From positions 1,240,001-1,304,000 of the forward strand of contig NC_059508.1 in NCBI RefSeq assembly GCF_914767665.1: a stretch of DNA of 64,000 bases, in the 5' to 3' direction. The notes beneath the pieces were generated by a model. That model saw only the letters and a program-made list of their open reading frames with translations, did not search any database and was not told the DNA's origin. This document shows, in pieces, positions 22,240 to 35,343 of this stretch (its first letter is position 1; every line of letters begins with the position of its first letter). This DNA comes from Harmonia axyridis (Eukaryota; Arthropoda; Insecta; Coleoptera; Coccinellidae). The translations under genes were made by a program, and so were the position numbers.

Positions 22240-23223
22240 CGATGCAATAAGATGGTCTATTTCTTCTTGAGGGATACTATCCCAAGCTACCTGTACTTCA
22301 TGTCCCAGAGCTGCGAAGTCCGTAGGGGCTAAGGTAAATTTCCAAGCCTTCTACCCATGATGTCCCAAACCTGCTCTAGGGACGAAAGATCGGGGAATCT
22401 AGGCGGTCATGGCAAAAGATTCACATGCGGGTCGCTTCGAAAGAGTTTGAACTAACTCTGGCAACATAAGGTCGAGCAGTACCTTGCTGAAATATTGGAT
22501 TCTCGAGCCGGTTAAGGTAAGGGAGAACATATGGCTCCACTATTTCTTGAAGGTAACGCAGCGCTGTCATGTTATCTCGAATAAAGACTAAAGGTGGCCT
22601 ACTTGCATGTGCAATAGCACCCCATACCATAACGCTTACTGTCCGGTGTACATGACGCTCAACATCAAACTGAGGTTCACGTCTTTCTCCCCGACGTCAT
22701 TTAACCCTTCATCGGTCATCATGTGCACCCAGCGAGAATCGAAATCCATCAAAAAAGACGACCTGATGCTATTTCACATGCCAATGATGATGTTCTCTGC
22801 ACCACTGTAATCGTTGCTGGCGGTGCTCAACCATCAGAGGTAACACAAGATGGAGTCGATAATGCTGCAGTCCAAAAGACCTTATCCGACGGTTAATCGT
22901 TCGGACACTTACAGGATGGCCTTGTTCTCCTAACCACTCTTCAGCCAAAAATCGAATTATCGCAAATCAGTCTCTAATGGCCATTAGTCTTAGACGTCGA
23001 TCTTGAACTTCATTTGTGCCACTTCGTCGTCCGGTGCCTACTCTTCTTCGATTTTGGGCATCATCAAACCAAGCTTGACAACATCTCATAACAGTAGTTG
23101 GATTTCTGTTCGTACGGTTAGCGATTTCTCGAAATGACAACCCCGCCTCTCGTAGACCAATAATTCGACCTCTTTCAAATTCACTTAGCTGGCGATAAAT
23201 TCCGCGTAACCGTTCCATATGCA
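22240..23223 (-). pseudogene. Tc1-like DD34E transposase, disrupted
   Basis: On the minus strand the paired-like N-terminus reads YRQLSEFERGRIIGLREAGL, then SFREIANRTNRNPTTVMRC (HTH), then a GTGRRSGTNE basic hook. After a frameshift come a second HTH relic (SVRTINRRIRSFGLQHYR) and the catalytic region. The first motif, normally SDESRF, reads FDGFRF (Asp kept). MVWGAIAHASRPPLVFIR is intact. The second motif QQDNARPH reads QQGTARPY, so the second catalytic Asp is lost. The third acidic residue is present in SSLEQVWDIMGRRLG after another frameshift. The C-terminal QEEIDHLIASMAG is recognisable. Several stops and at least three frameshifts make it non-functional. Confidence 0.9.
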
Positions 23224-23404
23224 TTTTACCAACAACAAAACATCGACTCTGGATATCCCCGAACAGCTGGTTTGTTGTAAAATTTAGAAAAGTACTACAA
23301 TATTTGAGTGACAAACATTTTTTATAATACATGAAAAAACCTTTTTTCTCCAAATTCAAACATTCACTCCTTGCTATACTATCTATGTTACCCATTGTAC
23401 CCAA

Positions 23405-23457
23405 AAAAATTTTAAATTTGAACAGCTCCTTCTGGGTGTTTGAGTTTCTATATCAGT
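23405..23457 (-). repeat. Tc1 element right terminal inverted repeat
   Basis: Read inward on the minus strand it begins ACTGATATAGAAACTCAAAC and continues into CACCCAGAAGGAGC, the mirror of the left end. Confidence 0.85.
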
Positions 23458-24302
23458 TAGTTTATGTGTGTTTGGTAATAATGAAGTAAAAAGGACAAAT
23501 CAACGTGTTCCGGACATCGTAAAAGTTGTTTATCGACAATTTCCGTGGTTTACCTTCTGTAATTATCTTCTAGACAAATAGATCAGATTCTCCAGTGTTC
23601 GAACCAGGTAATACAGCTTTAAGTTTGGTTAATAGTTGCTGGCGTTTGATGTGAGGTTACTGTTGATAAGTTGGATGTAGCCGAAGTAAACTGAAGAGGA
23701 AGTTCGACCACAATCTGCCTTAATTCGTAATATTCATAGTGGTTATTGACATAACTCCAGCCCAAGGGAAGTAGAGGCGAGCCCTTTACTAGAAGGGTTA
23801 ATACGAACTCATTCTGAGTTCTCGAGACTAATTATTTCGGTCGGAAGATCATAATCCTTTATATAATGGCCAGCTTCCAACTTATCAAATCTACCCATCA
23901 TGGCGACCGTTCTCCGTTCGATGCAGGCACATAACCGTGTCAAATGTCCATTTGGTCGTGAAATAGCGACGCGATTACCTTCATATGCAATTTGCCCACC
24001 CTAATTTTGTCTGTTACGGGACAATTAACTATAAGACTATACGCAAATTATCGTTTGTTACGCCGTTCTCGGTCCATTTCGGCTCCGTTCTATGGCGAAT
24101 TTTTTTGAATTATAGATCGCTCGAAATTGAAACTCTCTCGGGCCTTTTCTAGGTTCGCTGGTACTCGACAAAATTAGTTCAAAACAGAGTAATAAACATA
24201 GATAGAGGGAGTATACGCAATTTTTACATGTCCCCAACATGGTTGGATTACGTTGTCGGATTGTGATATATTTTCAAATCCGCAATTTCACTATATCGTT
24301 AT
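23458..24302. other. Unassigned region
   Basis: No recognised gene. A 60-codon minus frame at 24058-24240 has a somewhat gene-like composition (includes SEPRKGPREFQFRA) but no known motif. Confidence 0.35.
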
Positions 24303-24940
24303 CAATATAGTAATAGTAATAATGTTTATTTCATGAGTAGTCTACATTCAAAACAAAATACAGTCATTTTACAATGTAAGAAAATATTGAAAGAAAAAAA
24401 AATCGTGACATGAAACAAACAGAAATCAAATTTTCTCGAAGGTGAGCTCCCGGAGGATTAAACCTTGTGTGAGAATTAAAAAAAAAAAGTACAAGTTCAA
24501 AGGTCTTGACGTAATTTCCACGAATTCTCAACAGACGGCAGATTAAAGGTGCAACACGAGTAGACTGACGACTCCAGGACTACTGATTCGGTATGTTATA
24601 GGTGTTCTTTATGTCGATTATACTGGCTATGAAGTGTCTTGACTGACTCAGGATCCAACTTTTTATTTTCTTCTTAAATGCAGTCATTATACTAGGAATC
24701 TTCAAAACTTGAGGGATACCATTATAAACTCGAGGCGCAAAGAACAGGTGTGATCTCTGACCCTTTCTCCCACATGAGGTCGGCAATAGTATGAGCTGTC
24801 CTCTATTTCTGGTGTCATGACCATGCTCATTGAAACTTGCAGACATAATATTCTTCCTCTGGTGAACCGCAAGCGCCAGGAAAAACAACTGCCTCATATA
24901 CATCAATATATTTCTCCTAATTGTCGAATTTATAATAAGC
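24303..24940 (-). pseudogene. LINE 3' end: RT C-terminal region and tail
   Basis: The minus strand encodes the C-terminal part of a non-LTR retrotransposon polyprotein. A frame from 24906 to 24580 contains LFFLALAVHQRKNIM, ASFNEHGHDTRNRGQLILL, TSCGRKGQRSHLFFAPRVYN and GIPQVLKIPSIMTAFKKKIK. The H-DTR ... RS-FF-PR-YN-P layout is the conserved tail domain of Jockey/CR1-like elements. A non-coding 3' part follows, with AATAAA and a short TATTAC-type repeat tail near 24303-24325, the usual 3' end of such elements. The 5' side is truncated at about 24940, as is typical. It lies 160 bp from the satellite array. Confidence 0.82.
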
Positions 24941-25103
24941 AGAATATTATTATTATTATCTATTATTTTCTGTTTCTACCTGCTGAAATCCAAGGTTTGG
25001 CAACTTTTGCTCTTCTAGTGTCATCGGTTGTTTCACGTCGTTTGGCGCGCTTGAAGTTTATATTCTGAATTTCTCATATATTGAGGTATTTATTTCAATA
25101 TAT

Positions 25104-28100
25104 TCAGAGATCGTAAATTATGGCATCGCTCACCGATTCTTCGTAGAGCTCCCGGTTTTGGGGGAATTTGAACTCGAAATTTGGGAAAAAATTGAATTTG
25201 CCTCTAAAAATCGTTATATCTCCTGAATTATTCGTCACAGATCCCTCAAATAAAAACGTTTTCAAACTTCAAGTTCCGCTCTAAAACATAGTGGAGTTTC
25301 AAGTGCGTAGCCCATGGCCAGAAGAAGTGGCAGCTTCGGGAAAATTATCAATTTTTTCTTTGAAAGTTTCATATTTTTGCCTATAATTTATGAAATAATG
25401 TACTGACCGCACAACTGCAAGCATTTTCGTAATCTACATAGTCGAATCAATCAATAAAATGACACAATATTCCCATGAAAGAACTTTTATTTTTCAAAAA
25501 ATTTTTAAGGGTCAGGTATAGAAAATTTTACGAAAATTTTTGGACAAAAAATTCTTCAGGTGAGATCGAAATTCGGCTAATCAGAAATCGTAAATTATGG
25601 CATCGCTCACCGATTCTTCGTAGAGCTCCCGGTTTTGGGGGAATTTCAACTAGAAATTTGGGAAAAAATTGAATTTGCCTCTAAAAATCGTTATATCTCC
25701 TGAATTATTCGTCACAGATCCCTCAAATAAAAACGTTTTCAAACTTCAAGTTCCGCTCTGAAACATAGTGGAGTTTTAAGTGCGTAGCCCATGGCCAGAA
25801 GAAGTGGCAGCTTCGGGAAAATTATCAATTTTTGCTTTGAAAGTTTCATATTTTTGCCTATAATTTATGAAATAATGTACTGACTGCACAACTGCGAGCA
25901 TTTTCGTAATCTACATAGTCGAATCAATCAATAAAATGACACAATATTCCCATGAAAGAACTTTTATTTTTCAAAAAATTTTTAAGGGTCAGGTATAGAA
26001 AATTTTACGAAAATTTTTGGACAAAAAATTTTTCAGGTGAGATCGAAATTCGGCTAATCAGAGATCGTAAATTATGGCATCGCTCACCGATTCTTCGTAG
26101 AGCTCCCGGTTTTGGGGGAATTTGAACTCGAAATTTGGGAAAAAATTGAATTTGCCTCTAAAAATCGTTATATCTCCTGAATTATTCGTCACAGATCCCT
26201 CAAATGAAAACGTTTTCAAACTTCAAGTTCCGCTCTAAAACATAGTGGAGTTTCAAGTGCGTAGCCCATGGCCAGAAGAAGTGGCAGCTTCGGGAAAATT
26301 ATCAATTTTTTCTTTGAAAGTTTCATATTTTTGCCTATAATTTATGAAATAATGTACTGACTGCACAACTGCAAGCATTTTCGTAATCTACATAGTCGAA
26401 TCAATCAATAAAATGACACAATATTCCCATGAAAGAACTTTTATTTTTCAAAAAATTTTCAAGGGTCAGGTATAGAAAATTTTACGAAAATTTTTGGACA
26501 AAAAATTTTTCAGGTGAGATCGAAATTCGGCTAATCAGAGATCGTAAATTATGGCATCGCTCACCGATTCTTCGTAGAGCTCCCGGTTTTGGGGGAATTT
26601 GAACTCAAAATTTGGGAAAAAATTGAATTTGCCTCTAAAAATCGTTATATCTCCTGAATTATTCGTCACAGATCCCTCAAATAAAAACGTTTTCAAACTT
26701 CAAGTTCCGCTCTAAAACATAGTGGAGTTTCAAGTGCGTAGCCCATGGCCAGAAGAAGTGGCAGCTTCGGGAAAATTATCAATTTTTTCTTTGAAAGTTT
26801 CATATTTTTGCCTATAATTTATGAAATAATGTACTGACTGCACAACTGCAAGCATTTTCGTAATCTACATAGTCGAATCAATCAATAAAATGACGCAATA
26901 TTTCCATGAAAGAACTTTTATTTTTCAAAAAATTTTTAAGGGTCAGGTATAGAAAATTTTACGAAAATTTTTGGACAAAAAATTTTTCAGGTGAGATCGA
27001 AATTCGGCTTATCAGAGATCGTAAATTATGGCATCGCTCACCGATTCTTCGTAGAGCTCACGGTTTTGGGGGAATTTGAACTCGAAATTTGGGAAAAAAT
27101 TGAATTTGCCTCTAAAAATCGTTATATCTCCTGAATTATTCGTCACAGATCCCTCAAATAAAAACGTTTTCAAACTTCAAGTTCTGCTCTAAAACATAGT
27201 GGAGTTTCAAGTGCGTAGCCCATGGCCAGAAGAAGTGGCAGCTTCGGGAAAATTATCAATTTTTTCTTTGAAAGTTTCATATTTTTGCCTATAATTTATG
27301 AAATAATGTACTGACTGCACAACTGCAAGCATTTTCGTAATCTACATAGTCGAATCAATCAATAAAATGACACAATATTCCCATGAAAGAACTTTTATTT
27401 TTAAAAAAATTTTTAAGGGTCAGGTATAGAAAATTTTACGAAAATTTTTGGACAAAAAACTTTTCAGGTGAGATCGAAATTCGGCTAATCAGAGATCGTA
27501 AATTATGGCATTGCTCACCGATTCTTCGTAGAGCTCCCGGTTTTGGGGGAATTTGAACTCGAAATTTGGGAAAAAATTGAATTTGCCTATAAAAATCGTT
27601 ATATCTCCTGAATTATTTGTCACAGATCCCTCAAATGAAAACGTTTTCAAACTTCAAGTTCCGCTCTAAAACATAGTGGAGTTTCAAGTGCGTAGCCCAT
27701 GGCCAGAAGAAGTGGCAGCTTCGGGAAAATTATCAATTTTTTCTTTGAAAGTTTCATATTTTTTCCTATAATTTATGAAATAATGTACTGACCGCACAAC
27801 TGCAAGCATTTTCGTAATCTACATAGTCGAATCAATCAATAAAATGACACAATATTCCCATGAAAGAACTTTTATTTTTCAAAAAATTTTTAAGGGTCAG
27901 GTATAGAAAATTTTACGAAAATTTTTGGACAAAAAATTTTTCAGGTGAGATCGAAATTCGGCTAATCAGAGATCGTAAATTATGGCATCGCTCACCGATT
28001 CTTCGTAGAGCTCCCGGTTTTGGGGGAATTTGAACTCGAAATTTGGGAAAAAATTGAATTTGTCTCTAAAAATCGTTATATCTCCTGAATTATTCGTCAC

Positions 28101-31100
28101 AGATCCCTCAAATAAAAACGTTTTGGAACTTCAAGTTCCGCTCTGAAACATAGTGGAGTTTCAAGTGCGTAGCCCATGGCCAGAAGAAGTGGCAGCTTCG
28201 GGAAAATTATCAATTTTTTCTTTGAAAGTTTCATATTTTTGCCTATAATTTATGAAATAATGTACTGACTGCACAACTGCAAGCATTTTCGTAATCTACA
28301 TAGTCGAATCAATCAATAAAATGACACAATATTCCCATGAAAGAACTTTTATTTTTCAAAAAATTTTTAAGGGTCAGGTATAGAAAATTTTACGAAAATT
28401 TTTGGACAAAAAATTTTTCAGGTGAGATCGAAATTCGGCTAATCAGAGATCGTAAATTATGGCATCGCTCACCGATTCTTCGTAGAGCTCCCGGTTTTGG
28501 GGGAATTTGAACTCGAAATTTGGGAAAAAATTGAATTTGCCTCTAAAAATCGTTATATCTCCTGAATTATTCGTCACAGATCCCTCAAATAAAAACGTTT
28601 TCAAACTTCAAATTCCGCTCTAAAACATAGTGGAGTTTCAAGTGCGTAGCCCATGGCCAGAAGAAGTGGCAGCTCCGGGAAAATTATCAATTTTTTCTTT
28701 GAAAGTTTCATATTTTTGCCTATAATTTATGAAATAATGTACTGACCGCACAACTGCAAGCATTTTCGTAATCTACATAGTCGAATCAATCAATAAAATG
28801 ACACAATATTCCCATGAAAGAACTTTTATTTTTCAAAAAATTTTTAAGGGTCAGGTATAGAAAATTTTGCGAAAATTTTTGGACAAAAAATTTTTCAGGT
28901 GAGATCGAAATTCGGCTAATCAGAGATCGTAAATTATGGCATCGCTCACCGATTCTTCGTAGAGCTCCCGGTTTTGGGGGAATTTGAACTCGAAATTTGG
29001 GAAAAAATTGAATTTGCCTCTAAAAATCGTTATATCTCCTGAATTATTCGTCACAGATCCCTCAAATAAAAACGTTTTCAAACTTCAAGTTCCGCTCTAA
29101 AACATAGTGGAGTTTCAAGTGCGTAGCCCATGGCCAGAAGAAATGGCAGCTTCGGGAAAATTATCAATTTTTTCTTTGAAAGTTTCATATTTTTGCCTAT
29201 AATTTATGAAATAATGTACTGACCGCACAACTGCAAGCATTTTCGTAATCTACATAGTCGAATCAATCAATAAAATGACACAATATTCCCATGAAAGAAC
29301 TTTTATTTTTCAAAAAATTTTTAAGGGTCAGGTATAGAAAATTTTACGAAAATTTTTGGACAAAAAATTTTTCAGGTGAGATCGAAATTCGGCTAATCAG
29401 AGATCGTGAATTATGGCATCGCTCACCGATTCTTCGTAGTGCTCCCGGTTTTGGGGGAATTTGAACTCGAAATTTGGGAAAAAATTGAATTTGCCTCTAA
29501 AAATCGTTATATCTCCTGAATTATTCGTCACAGATCCCTCAAATAAAAACGTTTTCAAACTTCAAGTTCCGCTCTAAAACATAGTGGAGTTTCAAGTGCG
29601 TAGCCCATGGCCAGAAGAAATGGCAGCTTCGGGAAAATTATCAATTTTTTCTTTGAAAGTTTCATATTTTTGCCTATAATTTATGAAATAATGTACTGAC
29701 CGCACAACTGCAAGCATTTTCGTAATCTACATAGTCGAATCAATCAATAAAATGACACAATATTCCCATGAAAGAACTTTTATTTTTCAAAAAATTTTTA
29801 AGGGTCAGGTATAGAAAATTTTACGAAAATTTTTGGACAAAAAATTTTTCAGGTGAGATCGAAATTCGGCTAATCAGAGATCGTAAATTATGGTATCGCT
29901 CACCGATTCTTCGTAGAGCTCCCGGTTTTGGGGGAATTTGAACTCGAAATTTGGGAAAAAATTGAATTTGCCTCTAAAAATCGTTATATCTCCTGAATTA
30001 TTAGTCACAGATCCCTCAAATAAAAACGTTTTCAAACTTCAAGTTCCGCTCTAAAACATAGTGGAGTTTCAAGTGCGTAGCCCATGGCCAGAAGAAGTGG
30101 CAGCTTCGGGAAAATTATCAATTTTTTCTTTGCAAGTTTCATATTTTTGCCTATAATTTATGAAATAATGTACTGACTGCACAACTGCAAGCATTTTCGT
30201 AATCTACATAGTCGAATCAATCAATAAAATGACACAATATTCCCATGAAAGAACTTTTATTTTTCAAAAAATTTTTAAGGGTCAGGTATAGAAAATTTTA
30301 CGAAAATTTTTGGACAAAAAATTTTTCAGGTGAGATCGAAATTCGGCTAATCAGAGATCGTAAATTATGGCATTGCTCACCGATTCTTCGTAGAGCTCCC
30401 GGTTTTGGGGGAATTTGAACTCAAAATTTGGGAAAAAATTGAATTTGCCTCTAAAAATCGTTATATCTCCTGAATTATTCGTCACAGATCCCTCAAATAA
30501 AGACGTTTTTAAACTTCAAGTTCCGCTCTAAAACATAGTGGAGTTTCAAGTACGTAGCCCATGGCCAGAAGAAGTGGCAGCTTCGGGAAAATTATCAATT
30601 TTTTTTTTGAAAGTTTCATATTTTTGCCTATAATTTATGAAATAATGTACTGACCGCACAACTGCAAGCATTTTCGTAATCCACATAGTCGAATCAATCA
30701 ATAAAATGACACAATATTCCCATGAAAGAACTTTTATTTTTCAAAAAATTTTTAAGGGTCAGGTATAGAAAATTTCACGAAAATTTTTGGACAAAAAATT
30801 TTTCAGGAGAGATCGAAATTCGGCTAATCAGAGATCGTAAATTATGGCATCGCTCACCGATTCTTCGTAGAGCTCCCGGTTTTGGGGGAATTTGAACTCG
30901 AAATTTGGAAAAAAATTGAATTTGCCTCTAAAAATCGTTATATCTCCTGAATTATTCGTCACAGATCCCTCAAATATAAACGTTTTCAAACTTCAAGTTC
31001 CGCTCTAAAACATAGCGGAGTTTCAAGTGCGTAGCCCATGGCCAGAAGAAGTGGCAGCTTCGGGAAAATTATCAATTTTTTCTTTGAAAGTTTCATATTT

Positions 31101-34100
31101 TTGCCTATAATTTATGAAATAATGTACTGACGGCACAACTGCAAGCATTTTCGTAATCTACATAGTCGAATCAATCAATAAAATGACACAATATTCCCAT
31201 GAAAGAACTTTTATTTTTCAAAAATTTTTTAAGGGTCAGGTATAGAAAACTTTACGAAAATTTTTGGACAAAAAATTTTTCAGGTGAGATCGAAATTCGG
31301 CTAATCGGAGATCGTAAATTATGGCATCGCTCACCGATTCTTCGTAGAGCTCCCGGTTTTGGGGGAATTTGAACTCGAAATTTGGAAAAAAATTTAATTT
31401 GCCTCTAAAAATCGTTATATCTCCTGAATTATTCGTCACAGATCCCTCAAATAAAAACGTTTTCAAACTTCAAGTTCCGCTCTAAAACATAGTGGAGTTT
31501 CAGGTGCGTAGCCCATGGCCAGAAGAAGTGGCAGCTTCGGGAAAATTATCAATTTTTTCTTTGAAAGTTTCATATTTTTGCCTATAATTTATGAAATAAT
31601 GTACTGACCGCACAACCGCAAGCATTTTCGTAATCTACATAGTCGAATCAATCAATAAAATGACACAATATTCCCATGAAAGAACTTTTATTTTTCAAAA
31701 AATTTTTAAGGGTCAGGTATAGAAAATTTTACGAAAATTTTTGGACAAAAAATTTTTCAGGTAAGATCGAAATTCGGCTAATCAGAGATCGTAAATTATG
31801 GCATCGCTCACCGATTCTTCGTAGAGCTCCCGGTTTTGGGGGAATTTGAACTCGAAATTTGGAAAAAAATTGAATTTGCCTCTAAAAATCGTTATATCTC
31901 CTGAATTATTCGTCACAGATCCCTCAAATAAAAACGTTTTCAAACTTCAAGTTCCGCTCTAAAACATAGTGGAGTTTCAGGTGCGTAGCCCATGGCCAGA
32001 AGAAGTGGCAGCTTCGGGAAAATTATCAATTTTTTCTTTGAAAGTTTCATATTTTTGCCTATAATTTATGAAATAATGTACTGACGGCACAACTGCAAGC
32101 ATTTTCGTAATCTACATAGTCGAATCAATCAATAAAATGACACAATATTCCCATGAAAGAACTTTTATTTTTCAAAAAATTTTTAAGGGTCAGGTATAGA
32201 AAATTTTACGAAAATTTTTGGACAAAAAATTTTTCAGGTAAGATCGAAATTCGGCTAATCAGAGATCGTAAATTATGGCATCGCTCACCGATTCTTCGTA
32301 GAGCTCCCGGTTTTGGGGGAATTTGAACTCGAAATTTGGGAAAAAATTGAATTTGCCTCTAAAAATCGTTATATCTACTGAATTATTTGTCACAGATCCC
32401 TAAAATAAAAACGTTTTCGAACTTCAAGTTCCGCTCTAAAACATAGTGGAGTTTCAAGTGCGTAGCTCATGGCCAGAAGAAGTGGCAGCTTCGGGAAAAT
32501 TATCAATTTTTTCTTTGAAAGTTTCATATTTTTGCCTATAATTTATGAAATAATGTACTGACCGCACAACTGCAAGCATTTTCGTAATCTACATAGTCGA
32601 ATCAATCAATAAAATGACACAATATTCCCATGAAAGAACTTTTATTTTTCAAAAAATTTTTAAGGGTCAGGTATAGAAAATTTTACGAAAATTTTTGGAC
32701 AAAAAATTTTTCAGGTGAGATCGAAATTCGGCTAATCAGAGATCGTAAATTATGGCATCGCTCACCGATTCTTCGTAGAGCTCCCGGTTTTGGGGGAATT
32801 TGAACTCGAAATTTGGGAAAAAATTGAATTTGCCTCTAAAAATCGTTATATCTCCTGAATTATTCGTCACAGATCCCTCAAATAAAAACGTTTTCAAACT
32901 TCAAGTTCCGCTCTAAAACATAGTGGAGTTTCAAGTGCGTAGCCCATGGCCAGAAGAAGTGGCAGCTTCGGGAAAATTATCAATTTTTTCTTTGAAAGTT
33001 TCATATTTTTGCCTATAATTTATGAAATAATGTACTGACGGCACAACTGCAAGCATTTTCGTGATCTACATAGTCGAATCAATCAATAAAATGACACAAT
33101 ATTCCCATGAAAGAACTTTTATTTTTAAAAAAATTTTTAAGGGTCAGGTATAGAAAATTTTACGAAAATTTTTGGACAAAAAATTTTTCAGGTGAGATCG
33201 AAATTCGGCCAATCAGAGATCGTAAATTATGGCATCGCTCACCGATTCTTCGTAGAGCTCCCGGTTTTGGGGGAATTTGAACTCGAAATTTGGGAAAAAA
33301 TTGAATTTGCCTCTAAAAATCGTTATATCTCCTGAATTATTCGTCACAGATCCCTCAAATAATAACGTTTTCAAACTTCAAGTTCCGCTCTAAAACATAG
33401 TGGAGTTTCAAGTGCGTAGCCCATGGCCAGAAGAAGTGGCAGCTTCGGGAAAATTATCAATTTTTTCTTTGAAAGTTTCATATTTTTGCCTATAATTTAT
33501 GAAATAATGTACTGACCGCACAACTGCAAGCATTTTCGTAATCTACATAGTCGAATCAATCAATAAAATGACACAATATTCCCATGAAAGAATTTTTATT
33601 TTTCAAAAAATTTTTAAGGGTCAGGTATAGAAAATTTTACGAAAATTTTTGGACAAAAAATTTTTCAGGTGAGATCGAAATTCGGCTAATCAGAGATCGT
33701 AAATTATGGCATTGCTCACCGATTCTTGGTAGAGCTCCCGGTTTTGGGGGAATTTGAACTCGAAATTTGGGAAAAAATTGAATTTGCCTCTAAAAATCGT
33801 TATATCTCCTGAATTATTTGTCACAGATCCCTCAAATAAAAACGTTTTCAAACTTCAAGTTCCGCTCTAAAACATAGTGGAGTTTCAAGTGCGTAGCCCA
33901 TGGCCAGAAGAAGTGGCAGCTTCGGGAAAATTATCAATTTTTTCTTTGAAAGTTTCATATTTTTGCCTATAATTTATGAAATAATGTACTGACCGCACAA
34001 CTGCAAGCATTTTCGTAATCTACATAGTCGAATCAATCAATAAAATGACACAATATTTCCATGAAAGAACTTTTATTTTTCAAAAAATTTTGAAGGGTCA

Positions 34101-35343
34101 GGTATAGAAAATTTTACGAAAATTTTTGGACAAAAAATTTTTCAGGTGAGATCGAAATTCGGCTAATCAGAGATCGTAAATTATGGCATCGCTCACCGAT
34201 TCTTCGTAGAGCTCCCGGTTTTGGGGGAATTTGAACTCGAAATTTGGGAAAAAATTGAATTTGCCTCTAAAAATCGTTATATCTCCTGAATTATTCGTCA
34301 CAGATCCCTCAAATAAAAACGTTTTCAAACTTCAAGTTCCGCTCTAAAACATAGTGGAGTTTCAAGTGCGTAGCCCATGGCCAGAAGAAGTGGCAGCTTC
34401 GGGAAAATTATCAATTTTTTCTTTGAAAGTTTCATATTTTTGCCTATAATTTATGAGATAATGTACTGACCGCACAACTGCAAGCATTTTCTTAATCTAC
34501 ATAGTCGAATCAATCAATAAAATGACACAATATTCCCATGAAAGAACTTTTATTTTTCAAAAAATTTTTAAGGGTCAGGTATAGAAAATTTTACGAAAAT
34601 TTTTGGACAAAAAATTTTTCAGGTGAGATCGAAATTCGGCTAATCAGAGATCGTAAATTATGGCATTGCTCACCGATTCTTCGTAGAGCTCCCGGTTTTG
34701 GGGGAATTCGAACTCGAAATTTGGGAAAAAATTGAATTTGCCTCTAAAAATCGTTATATCTCCTGAATTATTCGTCACAGATCCCTCAAATAAAAACGTT
34801 TTCAAACTTCAAATTCCGCTCTAAAACATAGTGGAGTTTCAAGTGCGTAGCCCATGGCCAGAAGAAGTGGCAGCTCCGGGAAAATTATCAATTTTTTCTT
34901 TGAAAGTTTCATATTTTTGCCTATAATTTATGAAATAATGTACTGACCGCACAACTGCAAGCATTTTCGTAATCTACATAGTCGAATCAATCAATAAAAT
35001 GACACAATATTCCCATGAAAGAACTTTTATTTTTCAAAAAATTTTTAAGGGTCAGGTATAGAAAATTTTGCGAAAATTTTTGGACAAAAAATTTTTCAGG
35101 TGAGATCGAAATTCGGCTAATCAGAGATCGTAAATTATGGCATCGCTCACCGATTCTTCGTAGAGCTCCCGGTTTTGGGGGAATTTGAACTCGAAATTTG
35201 GGAAAAAATTGAATTTGCCTCTAAAAATCGTTATATCTCCTGAATTATTCGTCACAGATCCCTCAAATAAAAACGTTTTCAAACTTCAAGTTCCGCTCTA
35301 AAACATAGTGGAGTTTCAAGTGCGTAGCCCATGGCCAGAAGAA
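25104..35343. repeat. Satellite array: 21 complete 477-bp monomers plus 221 bp
   Basis: The landmark AGAGATCGTAAATTATGGCA recurs at 25106 and then exactly every 477 bases (25583, 26060, 26537 and so on) up to 35123. That is 21 full monomers in register, with the array breaking off at 35343. No net insertion or deletion in any monomer shifts the register over 10 kb. Copies differ by a few substitutions each, roughly 1-3% by eye. Both edges are sharp, and the edge copies are as similar as internal ones. The monomer has an AT-rich part with clustered A/T tracts (CAAAAAATTTTTAAGG, GAAAATTTTACGAAAATTTT) and a more mixed part (CGCTCACCGATTCTTCGTAG, AGCTCCCGGTTTTGGGGG, GCGTAGCCCATGGCCAGAAG). No CRISPR-like spacers and no convincing gene were seen. 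It is flanked by a LINE 3' end on the left and an interspersed repeat on the right. Function is unknown; heterochromatic or dispersed satellite is the natural reading. Confidence 0.98.

Larger units (their letters stand above)
22055..23457 (-). mobile_element. Inactive Tc1-like transposon with both terminal repeats
   Basis: This 1.4-kb element is bounded by inverted repeats. CACCCAGAAGGAGCTGTT at about 22072-22089 is mirrored by AACAGCTCCTTCTGGGTG at about 23421-23438, and similarity extends outward to ACTGA and inward for some 20 more bases. TA-containing flanks are present at both ends, but an exact TA duplication is ambiguous. The length is normal for Tc1-like elements. The transposase relic is described separately. 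Confidence 0.9.

Noticed and set aside
25104..35343. CRISPR-like regular spacing of a repeat
   Set aside because: The whole 477-bp unit is repeated with no unique spacers, and the context is eukaryotic. It is a satellite array.
25104..35343. CENP-B-box-like sequence in the satellite (TTCGTAGAGCTCCCGGT)
   Set aside because: It lacks the required central A and the CGGG spacing of the CENP-B core, so a centromeric role cannot be argued from it.
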